DNA from: Candidatus Hydrogenedentota bacterium
GTDB taxonomy: Bacteria > Hydrogenedentota > Hydrogenedentia > Hydrogenedentales > CAITNO01
Reading direction: 5' to 3'
Length of the DNA stretch: 10,290 bases
Assembly: GCA_022710255.1 (NCBI GenBank)
Contig: JAKLHG010000095.1
Location: 1-10,290, forward strand
Positions 6,803-10,290 of this stretch are shown here, piece by piece; position 1 is the first letter of the stretch; the number at the start of each line of letters is the position of its first letter. The notes beneath the pieces were generated by a model. It saw only the letters and a list, made by a program, of their open reading frames with translations. It searched no databases and was not told the origin of the DNA. A program made the position numbers and the translations under genes.

Positions 6803-7738
6803 CTACTTGGCTTTGTCGCCGTTTTTCCGCTGTCCGCGGCGAGAGCGGCCTGAAAAGAAGGCGAAAATCCGTTGATACCACTTTTGTATAGGACTTTTCC
6901 GGAGAACGGTATCCTGTTCTGATGCGCTTCTGGAACTTCGATAGAGTTCGAGCAGCGCATCCCGGAATTCGACCGCGGTCTGAAACCGTTTATCGGGATC
7001 CGGCGCCATTGCTTTTTCCGCGAAAGCGTCCGCCCCCGGCGGTAAACCGGGGCATAACTGGCTGAGTCTGTGTCCCGGATGGGGCGCTCTGCCGGTAAGC
7101 AATTCAAAAAACATCACCCCGAGAGAAAACAAATCGGCCCGATAATCCACTTTGGCCGGATCCAACTGTTGTTCCGGCGCCGTATACCGGAATTTTCCGA
7201 GATTGGTGCCTACGACGGTCAGCCCTTTGAACTGGTCATCGAGTTTTGCAAGGCCGAAGTCCAACAGACGGATCGACCCGTTTCTCATGACCATGATGTT
7301 TTCAGGGGAGAGATCGCGGTGGATGGTGATTTTATGGGCGTGGCTCAACGCGTCCGCCACCAGGCACAATACCCGGACAACGGATTTGAATTCCAGGCGG
7401 TGCCTTTCCTGCAGCCACTGACGCACGGTTTTACCTTCCACATATTCCATGGTATAGAACAGGATATCGTCGGATTTGCAGGCATCGAATATTTTCACGA
7501 TGCCCGGATGATTGAGGCTTCGCGCGGTTGTCACTTCGCGGATGAACCGCGCAATGGCATATTTGCTGCCCGCGTATTTCGCGTGAAGCATTTTCAACGC
7601 CACTTCCCGTCCTGTTTTTTGGTCATAAACCAGGTAGACGGAGCCCATGCCGCCCCGTCCGAGTTTCTGGCGTATCTCGTACCGCTCCGCGAGCACCCTG
7701 CCCACTTCCAATTGTAGCTCTGTCGTCAATCCGTACAC
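6803..7738 (-). CDS. Hanks-type serine/threonine protein kinase, soluble
   Basis: A 311-residue eukaryotic-like kinase that should phosphorylate Ser/Thr on cytoplasmic proteins. In order: glycine loop GRGGMG at 27-32, ATP lysine K49 (VALKML), alpha-C glutamate E68, catalytic loop HRDLSPEN at 140-147 (D142, N147), DFG 160-162, APE 187-189, D202 and R251. The usual lysine of HRDLKPEN is serine at 144. The domain fills residues 20-265. A short basic tail (SGRSRRGQRKNGDKAK) follows, with no membrane helix and no PASTA, WD40 or TPR sensor domain, unlike many family members. The start is GTG 7738, with TAGGATGGA just upstream; no in-frame ATG precedes the kinase domain. It stands alone, downstream of repeat copy B and convergent with the cohesin-like gene, so its partner is not evident. 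Confidence 0.9.
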   Translation of the reverse strand: MYGLTTELQLEVGRVLAERYEIRQKLGRGGMGSVYLVYDQKTGREVALKMLHAKYAGSKYAIARFIREVTTARSLNHPGIVKIFDACKSDDILFYTMEYVEGKTVRQWLQERHRLEFKSVVRVLCLVADALSHAHKITIHRDLSPENIMVMRNGSIRLLDFGLAKLDDQFKGLTVVGTNLGKFRYTAPEQQLDPAKVDYRADLFSLGVMFFELLTGRAPHPGHRLSQLCPGLPPGADAFAEKAMAPDPDKRFQTAVEFRDALLELYRSSRSASEQDTVLRKSPIQKWYQRIFAFFSGRSRRGQRKNGDKAK

Positions 7739-7756
7739 TCCATCCTACATCCGCGC

Positions 7757-7902
7757 CTAAGGAATAGCGGAGACCGCAGACAATGAAATAGCCCATTGCA
7801 GCGAAAGGCGTGGATTCTTCGTTACTGATGGCTGTTTCGTCATCAGTCCCTTTTTGCTCCGTCTTTTCGTTTGTTTACCAGTGCATGCGCATTTTCAACG
7901 GG
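7757..7902 (+). repeat. dispersed palindromic repeat, copy B
   Basis: This stretch aligns with the reverse complement of copy A and with copy C. Shared parts are GACCGCAGACAATGAAATAGCC (spanning 7772-7793), the right arm GGCTGTTTCGTCATCAGTCC (7830-7849) and the following CTTTTTGCTCCG and TTTGTTTACCAGTGCATG. It holds an intact CAGTCCCTTTTTGC (7844-7857), the inferred IS110 target. It sits upstream of the kinase. The remaining 7903-8071 shows no gene or terminator. Confidence 0.7.
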
Positions 7903-8071
7903 TTAAGGAAATCTGAGTTTGGGTTAGCCCCTTAGCGTGAATACACTCCTCATGACGCCCTGATCGTTACTTATCATGTTTCTATTAGCAGTCTACGTAG
8001 TATACACAATGTGATTGCACTATAAAAAGGAAAGGCGCCAGTAAAGATGAGGGAGGGAACCGCCGTGCCTG

Positions 8072-8992
8072 TTATTGGAGCCACTCAATACCCTTCGGCG
8101 AAGGATTCACCACACGGGTTGGACACTCCGGTTTTTCGGCATGGAACACTTCCGCAATCCTGAGTGCCTCCTGCCGGGAGGAGCACACCCCGAAGAGTGT
8201 GGGACCGCTGCCGCTCATGGCGACAGCCCCACAACCGGCCTTGTATAACCGTTCTTTCAGTTCTTCCAGAGCATCATGCTCTGAGAAGACGGGCTTTTCC
8301 ATTCTATTGAAAAGCACCCGGGCAAAGTCCCCTTCCGCCAGGGCGTGAATCGCTTTGCGGAAGGCAGGGGTTCTTCCGGCGAAAGGGGATTCGGGGCTCA
8401 TCTCAAGAAGAACATGGTTATAGGCGGAAGTCGTGCTCATGGCAGCGGCAGGATGGACCAGGATGAACCACTGTTCGTGTACCGGCGGCAACGGAACCAA
8501 CGCTTCCCCGCGCTGAGTTCCCGCCATGGTACCGCCATAGAGGCAATACGCGACATCCGCCCCCAGTCCGCGCGCCAGGCGCGCCAGATGTCCCAAAGAG
8601 AGCCGCAGATCCCACAGATGGTTCAACGCGGCAAGCGTGGCGGCCGCGTTGCCGCTGCCGCCGGCCAATCCCGCCGCGACAGGAATGCGCTTGTCCAAAT
8701 GGATGAGCGCTCCCCTTCGGCATCCGGTTTCCTCCCGGAGCAACGCCGCGGCGCGACACACAAGATTGGAAGGTCCCACATCCAATCCCGGCCCATTGCA
8801 CGACAAGGAAAGATTTTCGTCGTTCATAAAGGTGAGTTCATCGTAAAGACTGACGGTCTGGAATATCGTTTCAATATTGTGGTAACCGTCACGACGTTTG
8901 CGTAACACATCCAGGTACAAATTGATCTTCGCGAATGAACGCCACACCATGGGCGTATAGACCTGCGCGCGTCCATCCTCTATCAGCGGCAT
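8072..8992 (-). CDS. ispE: 4-diphosphocytidyl-2-C-methyl-D-erythritol kinase
   Basis: This GHMP-family kinase uses ATP to phosphorylate 4-diphosphocytidyl-2-C-methylerythritol at the 2-hydroxyl, the fourth committed enzyme of the MEP isoprenoid pathway in the cytoplasm. At 306 residues it is of normal length. Motif 1 is SFAKINLYLDV at 19-29, with K22 at the position of the catalytic lysine. Motif 2, the ATP loop, is PVAAGLAGGSGNAAATL at 104-120. LGADVAYCLYGG at 143-154 carries D146, the likely catalytic base. Motif 3 is AVAMSGSGPTLFGV at 256-269. The loop reads GGSGNAA where GGGSSDAA is more usual. ATG 8992 is supported by AAGGA about 8 nt upstream; M15 is a possible internal start that would trim a non-conserved leader. 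No other MEP gene lies in the window, so it appears to be transcribed alone. Confidence 0.95.
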   Translation of the reverse strand: MPLIEDGRAQVYTPMVWRSFAKINLYLDVLRKRRDGYHNIETIFQTVSLYDELTFMNDENLSLSCNGPGLDVGPSNLVCRAAALLREETGCRRGALIHLDKRIPVAAGLAGGSGNAAATLAALNHLWDLRLSLGHLARLARGLGADVAYCLYGGTMAGTQRGEALVPLPPVHEQWFILVHPAAAMSTTSAYNHVLLEMSPESPFAGRTPAFRKAIHALAEGDFARVLFNRMEKPVFSEHDALEELKERLYKAGCGAVAMSGSGPTLFGVCSSRQEALRIAEVFHAEKPECPTRVVNPSPKGIEWLQ

Positions 8993-9043
8993 ATAGGAAA
9001 TCCTTTCCTCAAGTCGGCAGACGTATCAAAAAGGTAAGGGACT

Positions 9044-9093
9044 GCACTTCTTCCCGGACGTCGCCCGGTATAAGAGGCGTCTTTGGCGCGAAC
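9044..9093 (+). repeat. two-hairpin repeat, copy 1
   Basis: GCACTTCTTCCCGGACGTCG and what follows match 9246-9295 along about 50 nt (CGCCCGG, AAGAGGCG, GGCGC). This copy is the more decayed, with both small stems partly broken. It lies 50 nt upstream of the ispE start. Confidence 0.6.
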
Positions 9094-9118
9094 TTCTGGG
9101 TATTAAACCACCGGGACC

Positions 9119-9188
9119 GCTGGCATCCCTGCCGGCAGGGATAACAGCATAGTCTATCTTGAACGCGCCAGCCAGCAAGGATGCCGGC
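9119..9188. repeat. imperfect inverted repeat of the GCCGGCATCC type
   Basis: GCTGGCATCCCTGCCGGC (9119-9136) and GCCAGCAAGGATGCCGGC (9171-9188) are near inverted copies. Each also contains a short self-complementary part. It looks like a dispersed extragenic palindrome. Confidence 0.55.
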
Positions 9189-9245
9189 GCTCCCAGTATT
9201 TTCAGAACGCATAATTTTTTGTCAACGGAATCGTCATAAGCGCCT

Positions 9246-9295
9246 ACACTTCGTCCGGGACTACGCCCGGAAGAAGAGGCGCCTTCGGCGCAACA
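9246..9295 (+). repeat. two-hairpin repeat, copy 2
   Basis: TCCGGG-ACTACG-CCCGGA forms a perfect 6-bp hairpin, followed by GCGCC-TTC-GGCGC, a perfect 5-bp hairpin. The pair of stems is the intact version of copy 1 at 9044-9093, in the same orientation. Confidence 0.6.
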
Positions 9296-9339
9296 TAAAT
9301 GTACCATCGTCTTTCATTACAAACAACTCTAACCACGGT

Positions 9340-9410
9340 CATTCCGTTTTTTTTCGCGAAGGTCGACTTGGTTCGAAGCACGGTACTGGACAACGCGAAA
9401 AACCGGAATG
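9340..9410. repeat. inverted repeat with T-rich arm
   Basis: CATTCCGTTTTTTTTCGCG (9340-9358) and CGCGAAAAACCGGAATG (9394-9410) are near inverted copies around a 35-nt centre. The role is unknown. No gene is seen between 9296 and 9509. Confidence 0.5.
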
Positions 9411-9509
9411 GCGCGTTGTTTTTGGATTTTTGAACTCAACCAGGACATAACGCTCCTCATGGTAAGAAACTGAACTCATAATTATTTGTCAGAGAAATGG
9501 CCTTAAGCG

Positions 9510-9682
9510 CCTAAATCCGCACGTAAGGAATGGCGCGAACGTAGAAGAGGCATCCTGCCGCTTCCATCGTGACTGCAGCCCGCATGTCCTTCTTGATGCA
9601 AAGCGGCAGGATGCCGCTTCTACGTTCCTTGTCCCTATTGGCTTTACGCCAACAACTCGGTTTCTTAGGTGCGGATTTGGGA
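9510..9682. repeat. nested palindromic element
   Basis: The outer ends CCTAAATCCGCAC (9510-9522) and GTGCGGATTTGGG (9669-9681) are inverted copies with one mismatch. Inside them, GAACGTAGAAGAGGCATCCT and the next seven bases (9537-9563) pair with 9600-9626 at 26 of 27 positions. The whole has the form of a small MITE-like element without a gene. Its right end overlaps the left edge of repeat copy C. Confidence 0.65.
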
Positions 9683-9859
9683 AGTACAGACTTCCTGACC
9701 TCGGCCGGGTTTGAAAATGATATTTCGAAATCCATGTCGGAACTCTTGTACAGTCCTCTTCGTATAGGCCGCAAGAAAGGGACAGACAACGAAATAGCCA
9801 ATGGCAGCAAAGTACCTGTATTCCTGCGTTACCAATGGCTATTTCGTCATCAGTCCCTT
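9669..9859 (+). repeat. dispersed palindromic repeat, copy C, interrupted by the IS
   Basis: The core arms 9777-9804 and 9832-9859 are inverted copies with 24 of 28 bases matching. CAGACTTCCTGACCTC (9687-9702) and CGTATAGG (9761-9768) match copy A in reverse complement. Similarity to copies A and B stops after CAGTCCCTT (9851-9859). They continue TTTTGCTCCG, while this copy reads ATAGTTGCC. The break marks the left end of the IS110-family element. Confidence 0.75.
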
Positions 9860-9870
9860 ATAGTTGCCAC

Positions 9871-9942
9871 GTTGGTTATCCACATTTGCGAGAGAGGGTA
9901 CTTTGGAAACCCTCCGTAGCAAAGCAAATGTGGATAACCAAC
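9871..9942 (+). repeat. 72-nt hairpin with two perfect DnaA-box sequences
   Basis: GTTGGTTATCCACATTTGC (9871-9889) and 9924-9942 are perfect 19-bp inverted copies. An inner stem is GAGGGT (9895-9900)/ACCCTC (9909-9914). Each arm contains TTATCCACA, the consensus DnaA box (9876-9884, and inverted at 9929-9937). It begins 12 nt inside the IS left end, near where a transcript from TATAGT would start. Confidence 0.75.
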
Positions 9943-9988
9943 CGGCGAATTGCGCATCATAGTTGAATTGTCCAACAGGATTTGGACG

Positions 9989-10113
9989 CGGACGGCGTCA
10001 AGACCCCAGTCCCTCGTCATGGATGACTGAAAAAAGCCTGTCTGGCGCCGTCCGTATCCCTATAAGCCCTAATTAAATGCCGCGCTTCGAGCGCTCTTCT
10101 ATAAGGCTGGGCT
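9989..10113 (+). ncRNA. candidate IS110 bridge RNA (target and donor loops)
   Basis: Two consecutive stem-loops precede the transposase. The first is closed by CGGACGGCG (9989-9997)/CGCCGTCCG (10046-10054). Its 5' side holds CAGTCCCT (10007-10014), identical to the flank at 9851-9858. Its 3' side holds AAAAAAG (10030-10036), which pairs with CTTTTT of the intact target in repeats A and B. The second is closed by AGCCC (10065-10069)/GGGCT (10109-10113), with an apical GCGCT-TCG-AGCGC hairpin (10082-10094). Its 3' side holds CTATAAGG (10099-10106), perfectly complementary to CCTTATAG across the flank/left-end junction (9856-9863). This order fits the known target-binding and donor-binding loops. 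The left donor guide, perhaps AGCCCT (10065-10070), cannot be tested without the right end. The 5' end may extend to 9871. CTATAAG also occurs at 10060-10066, so one match is not unique. Confidence 0.7.
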
Positions 10114-10158
10114 CCGTGGGACGTGCGTCCAAATCCGTAACAACATAAGGAGAGTATG

Positions 10159-10290
10159 ATGAATGCCAAACAGAAAAGTCAAACGTATTGGGTAGGTATT
10201 GATTGGGGCAAGGAAAAGCACACAATAGTCGTGTCTACTGCGCAGCGCAAGATCGTAGCGCGGCTGGTAACGGACACGACGCTGGAAGGC
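10159..10290 (+). CDS. IS110-family transposase, N-terminal part (cut by window end)
   Basis: The visible 44 codons begin MNAKQKSQTYWVGIDWGKEK and continue HTIVVSTAQRKIVARLVTDT. GIDWGKEKHTIVV is the start of the DEDD/RuvC-like catalytic domain of IS110 transposases, with D15 the first acidic residue. These recombinases cut and join DNA under guidance of a bridge RNA. AAGGAG (10147-10152) lies 6 nt before ATG 10159; the adjacent ATG 10156 is only 3 nt away and is less likely. The rest of the catalytic domain and the C-terminal serine-bearing Tnp domain lie outside the window, so intactness cannot be judged. It follows the candidate bridge RNA by 45 nt, as in the IS110 subgroup rather than the IS1111 subgroup. 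Confidence 0.85.
   Translation, partial: MNAKQKSQTYWVGIDWGKEKHTIVVSTAQRKIVARLVTDTTLEG

Larger units (their letters stand above)
9859..10290 (+). mobile_element. IS110-family insertion sequence, left part
   Basis: The left end is placed at 9859, directly after the CT at 9857-9858, because repeat copy C loses similarity to copies A and B there. About 300 nt of structured non-coding DNA precede the transposase, the arrangement of the IS110 subgroup, in which the bridge RNA lies upstream of the gene. The first bases read TATAGT (9859-9864), close to a -10 box. IS110-type circles are known to rebuild a promoter at the right-end/left-end junction, and this hexamer would suit that. As is usual for the family there are no obvious terminal inverted repeats at the tip. 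The right end lies beyond the window. Confidence 0.75.

Noticed and set aside
8993..9858. CRISPR array suggested by multiple repeats
   Set aside because: The repeats are of different families, irregularly spaced and not a single unit with uniform spacers; no cas gene is present.
9569..9919. 116-codon open frame
   Set aside because: It consists of palindromic repeat DNA and crosses the inferred IS left end.
9871..9942. Replication origin suggested by two DnaA boxes
   Set aside because: Only two boxes are present, they are arms of one hairpin inside an insertion sequence, and no dnaA, dnaN or AT-rich unwinding region is nearby.

Overview
The window looks like a chromosomal stretch of an uncultured, probably Gram-negative-type bacterium of the PVC/Hydrogenedentes kind. 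This is an inference from style: a Tat-exported aldo/keto reductase beside a secreted DUF2961 (GH172-like) protein, a secreted protein with an EGEP/EGEA linker between a cohesin-like and an Ig-like domain, a soluble Hanks-type kinase, and intergenic regions filled with dispersed palindromic repeats. No marker gene fixes the taxon.

Layout. 1-303: a REP-like hairpin, then non-coding. 304-3273 (+): Tat aldo/keto reductase and a secreted DUF2961 protein, 84 nt apart and probably one transcript, likely serving sugar or glycoside breakdown outside the cytoplasm. 3274-4445: gene-poor, with two small ORFs (34 and 67 aa), each with a ribosome site and an upstream TATAAT box. 4446-4722: dispersed repeat copy A and a C10/G10 hairpin. 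4869-4943 (-): tRNA-Cys(GCA) with encoded CCA and a strong promoter. 5381-6472 (+): secreted cohesin/Ig protein. 6433-6736: chain of palindromes between convergent genes. 6803-7738 (-): Ser/Thr protein kinase. 7757-7902: repeat copy B. 8072-8992 (-): ispE of the MEP isoprenoid pathway. 8993-9858: about 870 nt without a convincing gene, packed with repeats and ending in repeat copy C.

The most striking part is the right end. From 9859 an IS110-family element begins, and its transposase starts at 10159 and runs off the window. The 300 nt of element before the transposase can be read as a bridge-RNA locus. The element breaks repeat copy C exactly after CAGTCCCT, and copies A and B show the unbroken site CAGTCCCTTTTTGC. 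The non-coding leader holds two structured segments. The first carries CAGTCCCT and AAAAAAG, matching the left and right halves of that site. The second carries CTATAAGG, complementary to the new flank/left-end junction. The transposon thus appears programmed to insert into the host's own palindromic repeat family. The right end lies outside the window, so this is a strong but testable inference.
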